Source: Strigamia acuminata (Eukaryota; Arthropoda; Chilopoda; Geophilomorpha; Linotaeniidae). Taken from it: a DNA stretch of 64,000 bases. Positions within the stretch are counted from its first letter, which is position 1, and each line of letters begins with the position of its first letter. The stretch covers positions 14,439,060 to 14,503,059 of the forward strand of contig OX442314.1 in assembly GCA_949358305.1 (NCBI GenBank). The letters are read 5' to 3'. Shown here piece by piece: positions 52,941-64,000 of this stretch. The translations under genes were made by a program, and so were the position numbers. The notes under the pieces were generated by a model, which saw only the letters and a list, made by a program, of their open reading frames with translations, had not been told where the DNA came from and ran no database searches.

Positions 52941-55900
52941 AAAATTAATGTTTTAAACCACATATCTCTATTAAAGTGAAAAGATGCTAATACGATTTGT
53001 TAAGTTGTTAAAATCTGATGATGAAAGCGTGGCAATTGTACAAAAGATGTTTGTTGTGGGTTTGTAAATTACAAAAATTTAACTTGCAATTAAAAATTCA
53101 TCGTTAAAATTAGGTGTTTTATTTTATTTTATTTTATTTTTTTAAAAAACTATTACAGGAAGTGAATTTTATTTTATGGTATTCGCCGTTATAAAACATT
53201 AAAGTAGCTCATTTATTGATGGTTCATATGCAAATAACATAATATTGATGTAATATAGGATGACTGACGAACATGAATTGCGTAGTGTGATAAGCAGTAG
53301 TTAAAACATTGCACGAAGTGTACAAACAAATACCCGTTGCTTAGCATAAATGAGAATTTTAACATTTTTTTTTATGAATTGCTTGAATTGATATGTTTTA
53401 ATGTTATTTTTTAGTTTATTACTTTTTTTAGTGTTTCCATGGGGGTAAAAACACCATTCTAAGGAAAAATTGAAAAAATTGCTATAAACATCACGGAAAT
53501 GTGCCCCGCTTTTATTTTATTTTTTTAAATTTTAATCTTATTTTATTTTCCAAGTTTATCAGTTTAGTTAAGCCGGAAAGCCGACTAAAATTCATAGATT
53601 TTTATCTGCTGTACTAATGTCAATTTTATCAATGGAAGAGTAATTTCCTATAGGAAATCGTCTTCAATCTGCAGGAAACGTAAGCTATTTTCCGGGAAAC
53701 TTAAATTATTTTTAAATTAAATTTTTTTTAAAAAAAAGATGAATGACTGTTCATTTATCATAATATTCCGTTTAAATTTTCGATTATCAATAAAATACAT
53801 CTCGCTTTTACATTTCTACATATTTTTTTTCATTGCTTTCTACATCGTTGGCCTACTTTTTATTCCTATCCAACTATAGGTCAACTAATGATGAAGAACA
53901 AGGTGAGGACATCCGGAGACCTAGTCTTCCGCTATCACGTTACCCTCACTTAAAAATGAATTGATCAGCAAATAATTTTAAATTACGTTATTTATAATTG
54001 AAAATAATAAATTTAAATGAACGATTTTAGTTCTAAAAATACAAGAAAGAAAATAAATCTAATTTGTGATATCTCTGTCAACCAGGTGTCGAGTTCCAAC
54101 TAAAATCCCACGACACTGGCGACCCAGCCCGCGTGTCTGACATGATGCCCGGAAGTTCCTATCCACGCGTGCCTAATAGAGAAACCCTTATTATAAGCTA
54201 CCATAAGCTACCACTACATAAACCCACACCCGTTTTACTACGAGCATCATTTTATTCATATTCATTCATCAAATATAAATCTTTTACACAATCAGTTCGT
54301 TATATACTTCTCTGCGTGTGGTTTATATAAGAAAAGGAGGTCAAGTTCAACAGGAACGCACTAATAATGTGACACATGTCCTCCCCGGAAGGAATTGAAA
54401 GAATACCGTATAAAAATTAAAAAAGTAAGTAAAAAAACAATACAAGTCCCTTAAATTTCCTTTAAAAAAAATACGGAGGCAGTCCATTCTTTTTTATTTT
54501 TATTTTAATTTTTAATTTTTTTTTAAAAAATTAAATGCATTTGGTAACATCGAAAAACGTAAACAGTAGCCCAACATAATTTGTAATGTGTCATGTCTTT
54601 AATATTTTTTTTGAGGGGTTTTTACTAACCTGTTTCATTAATTGCAGAAGGGTTGTTTAGGTGGCATGATGATGTTTGGCGCGAGCAAGGCGTTCGGAGG
54701 GGCCCGCGGCCGGGTAGATGTTTGAATTTTCAGGGCCATGAGAATCAAGGCGCGAGTACATTCTCAAGTGGAGCGCGGTTAAGGGAATGTGGCCCAGTGC
54801 GTCTTTTGCATACTAATTAACTTAACTGCATGGTGATCGAACGGATTATTATTTTTTCTTTTACCAATGAATTATTTCCGCGGGCAGTTTGCAGGCACAA
54901 TTTAACTTTTTTTACATACGGTATCTTATATTGGATGGGAGTGGTTTCTTTGATTGTTTTTTTAAGGTACTTTGCATTCATGTTTGGTTCCACAAGTGCT
55001 ATATCGGTTGTCAAGGGTGTTTGGAAGTGTAAATATTTTAAATTGATTGCCCAAGTTGGGAAATTAATATTTAATTATGTTTTTATTCATTTACATTTTC
55101 TGGTGATTTAGTTTATTGATATTTTTTTCCTCGTTCAATATTCATATTTATCATTCACGCTCCTGTTTGTTTACAGGAAGAAGGGAGAACGAATTGGTGT
55201 GGTTACAAAACCAGCATTGTACAGCCGTTGCTGACCTGGAAGTTTGCAATGGCGCTCTCTGGCCTTTGGGTCGACCACGCCTGGTCGCGTGGCTTTTGTT
55301 GTTGCCAATGTTTTTCCTAATATATTTACCATAATTTTCGACTCTCTTTGTGATCTCACTAAAAAATTTGTATTTCGTGCATCACAAAGCGTAATTATTG
55401 TACATTTTTACATTAATAATGCCCGATGAACATGGACGAGTCAGAATCAATGAATTTTATTTATAGTCTTCATTTTCAATTGTTATGAGTTTTGAAATTG
55501 AAATTAATTTGACCAGTTGCCAGTGGAAAGCTCCTCTTTAAATACTTTGAATGCTTATTGATTATCAAAAAGTGTGACTACAAATTTACTTCAAACTTCT
55601 GCTCTTATCGCATGAGCCTAACTAAAAATAAGCTTTTAAACAAATTCCAATTTCTTTGTCCATTTGCTCTTACACGCAAAGCTTATTAGACATTAATTCA
55701 AAAATAACCCCCCATTTTATTCTTGTTATAATATCCATCAATCATTTGGTGTCACGATATTGCAGGTACTTCTTGCACACAAAGCCTAAATCCATGCCAA
55801 TGGTTTTAAATTGGGCATTACAACTTTATACACCATTACCATAATTGTAAATAAACTTTTAAAAATAATAATAAAATTTTTGAAATAAAATAAGCCGCAG

Positions 55901-57400
55901 CTGCTGTACCTTTATACTTTTTTTCTGAAGAAAACGTTAAAATTTTCGTTGCCAAGTAACTGAGTAGTCACAGTGATACGTCCGGCGGATACGAGTGTTA
56001 AAATGAGTTTGATTACCTTCTCAAGTTTTTTTTTTATTCAGTCAAAAGAATATTTCTTTGGAAATCCCCGCTCAAAGTGCGCATTTTATTCAGTTCCATT
56101 ATACCACGGGGCGTGTGTCTTTTTCTTTTTTCTCTTAATGTTCACTTCCTGTCTTTTTACTAAGCAATGAACAGTTACATTAGCATTAAAGCAAAGAAGA
56201 AAAAAAAAAGGCAAAAATATATTCCATTCACACATCTGCATATTTCTCAAGAGATACCGGTAAGGTCACCAGATCAGGCTGAACATGAGCATCACATCGC
56301 AGAACACGTTTCATTCACCAAAATTGGAATTAATCTACATAATGTAAACGCTCCATTTCAACAGTTGTTAAGATGTAACACTACTAACTTTATTGATACA
56401 ACTTGAGTTCGAATCTTAATGGGGTCTCGAGCTTGAATTACTCTTGAAAAACCATAGCACGTGCTCATGAATAACAGTCTGAAAAGAGCAAAGCATGCCA
56501 CCAGGTTGGCTCTTCATTAATGCACAAAACTGACACAGATTTGACCATATTGTGGCTGATTTATTTTTCTTCTTCAAAGGGAGTGGTTCTCTTGTCCAAA
56601 CCACTCACACACCTTGCAGAGCTGTAAAAATAAAATAGAAATAAAAGGGCAAATGGCCGCCTACAGCAAGAAATGTGTGCGTGAATTGTTGATAAATATC
56701 TCACCAGGTATAGCTAATTGTCCTTTCGAATGGCATGCAACAACAATAGACCACCTTCCAGTGTCATAGATGCACGCGAACGAGGTGCCCGCTGGGCTCG
56801 ACATGAGAGGACAAAAGGTAAATTGTGCAGCAGACAAAACTGGAAGCAAAACAAGGATTGGCAACAATACTCATTTGCGAGGTAAGTGCAATAAAAAGAG
56901 TCGTCGGACGGACACCGACAAGTAGAAGGCCAGTTTGGTCGATGTACCTCTGCTGTTTTCCTATCATGGCCATCATCATTCGCTACCCCGGGTAGCCAGG
57001 ACCCAGGTAGACACAAAGTCGAAGAATAGAAGAAGGAAAAAAAAAACATTTCGGGTAGTTTTATGACATGCTGAGGGTCAGGGAAATCAAAACGAAATGC
57101 ATTCTGCCTCGAGCGGGTTCAGAAGCTGTGGTCATTTTATAGCAGGGGCAATTTCAGTTGCTGCTCACTCTTGGGTTTTCAATATCCGGAAGCCATTTTT
57201 TGCCTTTCTTTTTCTTGGTAAATGGAGCTGGGCGAGCCAATAGAGAGACTGTGGTCATTTTTATTTGTTGGGTTTGGTCGAGTGAGTGCAAGAATTTGGC
57301 ACCTACGCAAGAAAACGGTTTCCAAGGAGTGGTTTTGGGAACAATTAATGGGAGGAATGTTTATAGGTAGTGCTATTCAAGTGCTAGAACAATGGTGGAT
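52941..57400. other. INO80 3' UTR and intergenic DNA without a recognised gene
   Basis: Open frames here are short and match nothing I recognise. INO80 polyadenylation probably occurs within the first few hundred bases, but no signal is decisive. Less A/T-rich islands occur at about 54080-54180, 54640-54800 and 55170-55320; the first includes TGGCGACCC, reminiscent of a retrotransposon primer-binding site. The other two could be regulatory. Confidence 0.4.
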
Positions 57401-60400
57401 GCAAACAGTGGCCATTAGCCTACTCATGATTTTTGGCCCACCTGTGAAGAGGCAAGGGCAGAACGGGGGAGGAGATTTTCTGCACCTTAAATTTACAACC
57501 CGAAGTGACACATATATGATTTGGCAACTACTGACCACCACAGCAACTTCTGAAGAAGCAACACCTTTTTGTTTTGGCTTTCCTTTCTTTTTTTCCCCTT
57601 TTTTCTTGTGTGTTGAGATCAGTTGATACTGATTAAGAGATTTTTGGCGTGTTATAGGTGAAGAAGAAGCGCAGATTGCGCACCCATCCCTGACACGGAC
57701 AGAGACAGGTGCAAAAATGGGTCGTGGGAAAGAGTAGTGGACGACAAGGTTGACGGAGTCTTCTAGTGGCGTATTTTGACGTCGCGAGAGCCGCGCGCGC
57801 CGATTTGGGTCGTGGGAAAGCCTCGTCGCGTGGAGGCCGCGACCGGGGAAAGGGAAGGGTCATGGACGGACAGCATCGTTTAATGTCGTCGTTTATAGTT
57901 CATCTTCTTTTTCGTGATTGGTTGTTGTTGTGTTATATCATACTAAGCGGTTAATTAATATTTATTTTTAATTTTTCTCAATTTTTTTTCTCTTATCTTT
58001 TTATTTCCGCTGAAAAACTTGGCCAAGGTCGCTTGCTAGGCAGGGTCAGCGACCTTTGAATGAATAAGTCCGCCTTGTCAATCATCTGCATTCTTTTATT
58101 TCTCTTTCCGGGTCATGACGTAGCTTCCGAATTCCGATTTTGCTCCTCTGCTCCCCTCGTATTGTTTCTGTTGAATGCTCAACTGCTGCCCAGTAGGAGT
58201 CTTAATTGCTCTCGCTACGACAAACTCGACACAACATGTGTCTAACGAGGAGATTTACTATAACGAGTTGGCGCTGCTCTTTTAACAAAATCCAAGAGAT
58301 TTTTAACAGGTCGTCACTGCTGTTGTCCTTCGTTAAGGACCGACCGATCCTGCTGTGATATTCAATGAAGCTCAACGATACAGCGTTTCCTCTTTAAAGC
58401 GTCTCCAGCTGGGTGACCCGTGAGAGGGAAAAGAGTAAGGCGGAGTTTTACCTTAAGGGTGATTCATTTTAATGGCTTCATGTATATTTTAAAAGTTTAG
58501 GATTTAAAAAAAAAGAAAGAAGAAATCAAACAAAAATACCATTTTGTCTGCACTTATTTATACAGGCGAATACCGGTAATTAAAATGGTTGACAGATGTC
58601 GTTCGTGCTTCTTCATTCAGGTTAGTGTAGTTTTGCAGGCACAAAACGAGGGTATAAATCGGGAGGGGCCACCAACTGTGATGATTGGTTCGGGAGGGCA
58701 GGACAGGTTGGAGGATGCATCAACTCATTTCGATACTTGTACAAAGAAGAGGCGGGCCGAAGGAGGGTAAAAATTTGGCACTTGACAACTCGCATGATGT
58801 GTTGAAGGTGAAAAATTACTCATCACACCTTTATTTATTATTTTATCCTTCACATAATACTTAAACATAAATGCGAAACCCCTTCAGACTGCAGTATAAC
58901 TCGTGATGATATCCTATTTTATTTCTTTCAGGTGTCAAAACAGGAAGAAGCTAATAAATATCAAAATTAAAAGTCTCATTTACAAAAGAGAGGAAGCAAC
59001 TGATTTGCCTTAAAAGAAGTGTGTATTATGAGAAGGGGAAAAGAGTCTTCCCGTGAGACTCCATGAAGAAGACTGAGTTACCGGAAATGGGGGACCAGGA
59101 GCAACCACATGGATCGAGAGCAGTAAAGCATCTGCCAGTAGTGGAAAAACTTGCTCCTTGTTGGCATTTCATTCACAACTTTTCACTAGAGTTGCGTGTA
59201 AAGTCCACTCACTATCAACCCAACGTCCCCAGAAGCCACACCTGGAAAAATGTTTCTATTCATTTTTATTTTTAGACTTTGGGTTTAAAGTTTCTCATAA
59301 CCTCTTCATTGCAATTCCTTGACCCGATTTTAAACATGAGAAATTAATTATTTCCCTCTTCTCTTCTCCTCGTGCCTTGTTGGGGTGTTTTTCTCTGAAG
59401 CCTTCTTCCGTTTTCTGTTTTAATGTGTTGGTTTTGACCCTGCTAATTTATTTTGCACGACGACTATATGTAAATACGAATTAATACAACAGTTGAAAGC
59501 ATTTTGAAGAAGTTAGAAGCATCAACAGTATTGTATGGAGTAATTTTAAAAAGATAAAACATTGAGAGAAAAAAAATTGTTGAACCTAAAACGTGTCAAG
59601 AGTAATAAGGATATACAAGAGCAATGTATTTTAAATTAATTTTTTTTTTTTTTTTTAAATTTTAAATTTACATTTTGCGGTTTCTGCCGATGGCAATATC
59701 ATCATGAAGTTGATGCACTTTCAATAATCAATTATGTTTGCTCCTGCTGCTTACACCGTGATATCACGATATTGTTGAAATGATGTCAAATGCCGAAGTT
59801 ACGTCATTTCGTGGATACTTTTTGACGCATATATGTGTGGTTAAAAATCAAAACAAGACTGAAAGACATAATGTAATAAAATAAAAAACGTGGGTGCAAT
59901 CAGTTTGGATCGATCACCCTTTACTTTCCCCTTAATTTTTTAGCTTTCAACTGCATTACGACACTCACAATAATCAATCATTTTTTATGTTGATCGAAAG
60001 TGATCAAATTTAATGTCTCCTTTCCTGCCGTAAAAAAAATTAACACAATATTGAATAAATGAATAAAATTTCAATAAAGCAAAATGAATTTATGCCTCAA
60101 AATGTTTTTTGTCTAATGTCTGTCATTCAAGAAGAATAAAAGCAAGAAGCAGCAAAAAAAAAGTGCAGAAAATTATATCAATCCATTGTTTATACACACA
60201 TTTAAGTGTATAGGTGAGTAAGCACCTGCAAGGTAGTGGAGAGACACCACGCCAGAGGCTACGGGAAGTAAACATAAGTTGGAAACAGGGGTAGGTTTGC
60301 AGAAGGGAGATGGGCTGCGTGGGAAACAGGGGTCCTCAGGTACAGACGATGCAGGGAAGAAAGGAAGGAAGACAGGAGAAGGATGGGAGAGGGGGGTGGC

Positions 60401-62463
60401 TAGTAAGAAGTTAGGGTAAGGGGTGGTGTTGCAAAAAAAGAATGGCTACTCAGCAGAGAAGAAAACAGGAATGATTAGTGTGCTGATTATAATTGAAAAA
60501 GTGTTGTTCACTTAATAAGAGGAAGTAAACATCAAACGCCAAGGACATTTGGGAAGAAAGCGAGGACAAAATTAAGGAAAACTTTATTTCAGTATTACCC
60601 TGCCTGGAGTTGTTAAGCGATAATAAGTCACGACTCAGCGAGCGTGCAGCGATTGTTTCAGTCTGGTGGTTCGACGCTGTCGGAGTTGGTTTGATTAAAA
60701 TGCAAGTTGCGAGAGTTGTTTGATTTTCAAGGTGTTTTGCGAAGGAAATAGAGAAGATCAGTGGATTAGTTTCGACTGGATATTGTGCTAATAGCGCGTG
60801 ACGTTTTTCCTAGTTGCGTCCCCTGGGACTGAGGTCAGAGGTTGCCCAGCTGAGTTGAGGTCCTGGACACTTTCTTGCTGGGACCAAGGCCCAACTTTTC
60901 GTTTCTAGGTCTTCAGTTTTACTTGTTTGGGTCTTTTCCCCACTTCCCACTCCTACCCACTCCACTTCTACATCAGCTGTTGTTGAACAGGTGAGACAAA
61001 TCAGGGTCACCTGTGTTTTCTGGGTACGATGATGGAAAAGGAAAACGATAGAAAATGACTAAACCTCAAAGATAATAATAATTGTTGTTGTTGTTGTTTG
61101 GATTTTAAAAACAGAAGGAAATGAAGTGCAGCACTTGTAAACGTGTGTTTGTTGTTTTCAATAAATACTTTTCCATTTATTGTCCCAAAAACGTGAAAAG
61201 AAATCAATAAAGCGGTGGAAAAGGCATAATTTTAGGCCGATTCAAGCGTATATTGCGGTCCATCTATTGTCGATTGAACATGGTCTTAAGCCCGGTCTGT
61301 TGAGGAGGTGAAGGGAGGCCTGGACGAGTTTCTTGCAAGGCGACGGACGAACGACTTACGGTTCCCACGCTGCCGCCACCCTCTCTACATTTCCCAGCCC
61401 CCCCTAAGAAACCGGCCCCCAATAAGAGTGGGACGGGGGGCGCAACAGGATGAGGTCATCAGCACCCTTACTACTTCTCTGCTACTACCTCCTTGAGGCA
61501 ATCGAATCCCACCTGGACCAATCGCTCGCTCACTCGGTTCCCTCAAACAGGTGGGGTATGGAGGGCGAGGCCGTTTCCCACTGACCTTGATGGTTCGTGA
61601 CGTCAAAACCGAAAGGTAGTTTTGCTATCAGCTGTTGCTAAGGCGACCGACATCATCTCTGCCGATGGCACGGAGTTGTGGAGCCACGCGACTGCATTTC
61701 CACGTGGCGCTTCAACTCCCCCGCGGCGCTGGGGTCATGAATCAAGAACCGAGCGCCTGGACAGCATACAGAGAGACGCAGCAGGGAAAAAGAGGATGAT
61801 TTTCAATGATTGACCAGCTTCCTGGAGCGAGAAGAAACCGCAGGTGATGGGTTGGATGTGGAGGAGGAGGTTGAAACACCAAGTCACCTGTCGCCAGGTG
61901 TATCCTGGCGTTGTAAGTGTCCCGCAATAAAGAAATTAAGAGTGGACACTTTGGAAGGAAATGTGGGAAATGGCCAAATGGGTGTAGTGGGCAGTTGCAA
62001 GTGTCCGGTTGCGAGGTCAGGTGTTAATCGTGTCAACGTAAACTTGGATGACCAGCGCCAGTGAGTCTGTTCGAAGGCGGGGGAGGCGGACGGACATGTG
62101 TTGTTAAGAATCAGAGGTTCGTTTTGTGGGTAAACGAGTTCGCGGCCTGAAACGAGACCCCAACGTGGGAATAGCCCCTTTAAGAAAAGACCCCACGACG
62201 TACATCCGTCCTTACCTGTTGTACACGCACAGGTTGGAAGCTCCTTCGCCAAACCCCGCCCTCGTAGCACTCAAAAAGAGGAAAGACTTGCAAGTTTTCC
62301 ACGGAGATGAGATTTCACTTCCCTTAACCCCTTTCTTTACTATTCTCAACTGGTTTTAGGTGACACGATTGGCATGGGTAAATAAAACTGCACCTGGTGA
62401 CAAATGTTTTAAGATAAATAAATTGAATAACACAATTTTGTCATTATCAAGCGTCGTAATTAG

Positions 62464-62615
62464 TGTGACGTAATATTAATAACGGGTGATGATTGGTCGA
62501 TTTGTCAATTGTCAAAGATGGCTGCAAAGCAGATCTATATCTTCGTTCCAGAAAAAGAAAAACTAGAAAATAACGGGAATTTGGCATCGAAAAGAGCATA
62601 AAGAGATAGCGAAAC
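62464..62615 (+). promoter_or_regulatory. Candidate promoter and noncoding first exon of a gene to the right
   Basis: In order: a CRE-like GTGACGTAA (about 62464), an ATTGG inverted CCAAT box (about 62493), CAAAGATGGCTGC (core 62518-62525) and a strong donor GTAAGTTTTTT directly after 62615. The ATG in the motif opens a frame of only 27 codons, so it would act as a short upstream ORF or the exon is noncoding. The next exon is not recognised in the window. Confidence 0.4.
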
Positions 62616-63391
62616 GTAAGTTTTTTCTTTCAATTTAAATCAATACATCGTAAGAGAGAAGGAAAAATAGGATGAAAACCAAGTAAACAGTTAAAGCATT
62701 TAAATGGGTGTGTTATATTTAAAAGTCTGGAAAATGGGTTTTAAAATCCTTGTAAGGTTTCCTGAGGAAACGACAGGTGTGTGGGCGCTGCGAGGTAAGC
62801 AGGTGATGTTTTCATCATTGGGGACACATCGTGAGAAACATCCTTGTATGCAGGGTAAAGGTCAATCACATGTGATCTAGAATTCTAGACGTATATGACT
62901 GATTTCACGAGCGAGTTTATTCACATTTCCATCAAATTTCGTCGCATTTCGTCGTTTTGGTTGCATTAAATGGATGACAAGTGAAGAAAATTCTTCCTGC
63001 TTGATAGCCAAAGGTGGAATGAGGTTGCATCTTCTGCCCATTTGGCCGGAACGCCCCCTCGCGGCCATCGTCCTCCCAAGACCACCCTGTGTCGATGCAG
63101 AAGAAGTGGAGAAGAAAAGTTGTGATTCGCGGTACCTATGTAATGAATATGATGATGGAGTGATGAATGAATGGTTCATTATAGTGTGGTGAGGAGTTGG
63201 GGTTGGGGGATGTTATTGATAACGCTTAAGCTTTGATTTTATTTTTCAAGAGACAATTAACTTCCGCTCTTTTTCTCACCGTCATGGTTGAGCAATAGCA
63301 AACGCCCTCTAGCGTGCACTTGAAGCGTCTCGAACATGAATCGGGACTCGCTCCCACAGCCACTGTGTAATTGCGCTATAAAACTAAAAGA

Positions 63392-63433
63392 CAAAAAAAA
63401 AAAAAAAAAAAAAAAAAAATATTAAAAAAAAAA
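63392..63433. repeat. Long poly(A) tract
   Basis: About 28 uninterrupted A residues, then a short TATT interruption and about 12 more. It could be simple sequence or the tail of an old retroposed copy; no source sequence is recognised next to it. Confidence 0.8.
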
Positions 63434-63619
63434 AATTTAACCAATGAATTTTTTCTGAAAAAAATTCCTTTTCACATCAACAAAAATATTCCAACATTTC
63501 CACATAAACATCAACATTTGCGACCCGCGCCATTTTGAAATTTGAATTCCCATAGATAAAACCGGCATTTAACTGATTGAGTTTTTTTATTATTTAAATT
63601 CGTTCTCTTTCCTCATTGA

Positions 63620-64000
63620 GTGGCCGGAGTGATGATGGCGGGGGATGGGACGGGAGGAGGTCGGAGGAGGGTTATGCTAAGGAATCGGAGTGCACTGCTC
63701 GCGTGCATCGCCGCGCGCCCATTACGTCATTGGGCGCCACAGGAGAGGGACGGGTGGATTCGGCCAAAGGTGGGGTGGATGTGACCGTGGGAACGCTCGC
63801 TTGGCGTCCGCCGTCCAGCCTGCAGCCAGCGTGGGAAACGTGCGCCAGCCTTGGCAACCTTCCCTGCGGCCGGCCCGTGACCGGCGGCAGGCCAGGGTCC
63901 GAGTGCACACCCACCACCCGCGCAATCAACAGAAGCAACTTGCGGGGAGAAAGGGAGCGTGCGGTGGGCGCACTGAAAAGGGAACTGCTCCACCCGATAA
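63620..64000. promoter_or_regulatory. GC- and CpG-rich block at the right edge
   Basis: Abrupt change from A/T-rich DNA to GC-rich, CpG-containing sequence, with an ATF/CREB-type TTACGTCAT near 63722 and two Su(H)-type sites. Overlapping open frames exist on the minus strand, but none resembles a known protein; open frames are expected in GC-rich DNA. Likely a promoter or 5' region of a gene beyond the edge. Confidence 0.35.

Larger units (their letters stand above)
57430..63840. promoter_or_regulatory. Regulatory field with Su(H)-type sites and CAGGTG E-boxes
   Basis: Su(H)/CSL consensus YGTGRGAA with A or C following occurs at 57723, 57811, 60318, 61361 (minus), 61962, 62830, 63786 and 63830. 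CAGGTG/CACCTG E-boxes occur at 57439, 57707, 59239, 60223, 60988, 61008, 61510, 61548, 61841, 61885, 61895, 62018, 62391, 62774 and 62800. The two 57.7-57.8 kb Su(H) sites share the longer GGTCGTGGGAAAG and lie 88 bp apart next to an E-box. No coding sequence was recognised in between. The target gene is not visible, so function is inference from site density. Confidence 0.45.

Noticed and set aside
57222-57626. 134-aa open frame in the right-hand region
   Set aside because: No family resemblance, compositional bias (Trp/Phe-rich) and no exon-like splice context.
63672-63993. Three overlapping minus-strand frames of 67-88 aa
   Set aside because: GC-rich DNA has few stops in any frame; the translations are Pro/Arg/Gly-rich and unlike each other or any known protein.

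Overview
This is a stretch of animal (metazoan) nuclear genome, not bacterial. It is AT-rich and the genes are cut into many short exons by GT-AG introns, mostly about 50-80 nt with T-rich acceptor tracts. Gene content (atlastin, mixed-lineage kinase, pecanex, PPM1-type phosphatase, UQCC2, FEZ/unc-76, SRSF4/5/6-B52-type SR protein, INO80) fits an invertebrate, most likely an arthropod; I cannot name the species. Protein-coding models were built by hand, splicing exons so the reading frame stays open and the protein matches the known family. All eight frames close to whole codons.

Layout. 3-2265 (+): 3' part of atlastin, an ER-shaping GTPase, whose last intron carries a tandem duplication with two competing acceptors. 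2266-7316: noncoding, with a 764-bp fold-back transposon (4277-5040) and the AT/microsatellite-rich 3' flank of the next gene. 7317-20177 (-): mixed-lineage kinase (MLK/slipper), nine coding exons spread by very large introns. 21007-30158 (+): pecanex, 32 coding exons in only 9 kb, head-to-head with MLK, containing a likely U12-type intron and a GC-AG intron. 32048-33462 (-): PPM1A/B Ser/Thr phosphatase. 34571-34936 (-): single-exon UQCC2. 35962-40127 (+): FEZ/unc-76. 41613-44534 (-): SR splicing factor with two intronic C/D-box snoRNA candidates and a probable poison cassette exon. 46127-52940 (+): INO80 chromatin-remodelling ATPase, 33 coding exons. 52941-64000: about 11 kb with no gene I can recognise; from about 57.4 kb rightwards it is dense in Su(H)-type (Notch) sites and CAGGTG E-boxes and holds a plausible promoter/first exon at about 62.5 kb, so it is probably regulatory DNA of a gene beyond the right edge.

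The genes are ordinary housekeeping or signalling genes and do not form an operon or a single pathway. The least expected signals are in non-protein DNA: the paralogous snoRNA pair and poison exon inside the SR gene, the Su(H)/E-box field, the duplicated atlastin acceptor, the minor-spliceosome intron, and an ATGGCGGC-like motif near many predicted promoters.
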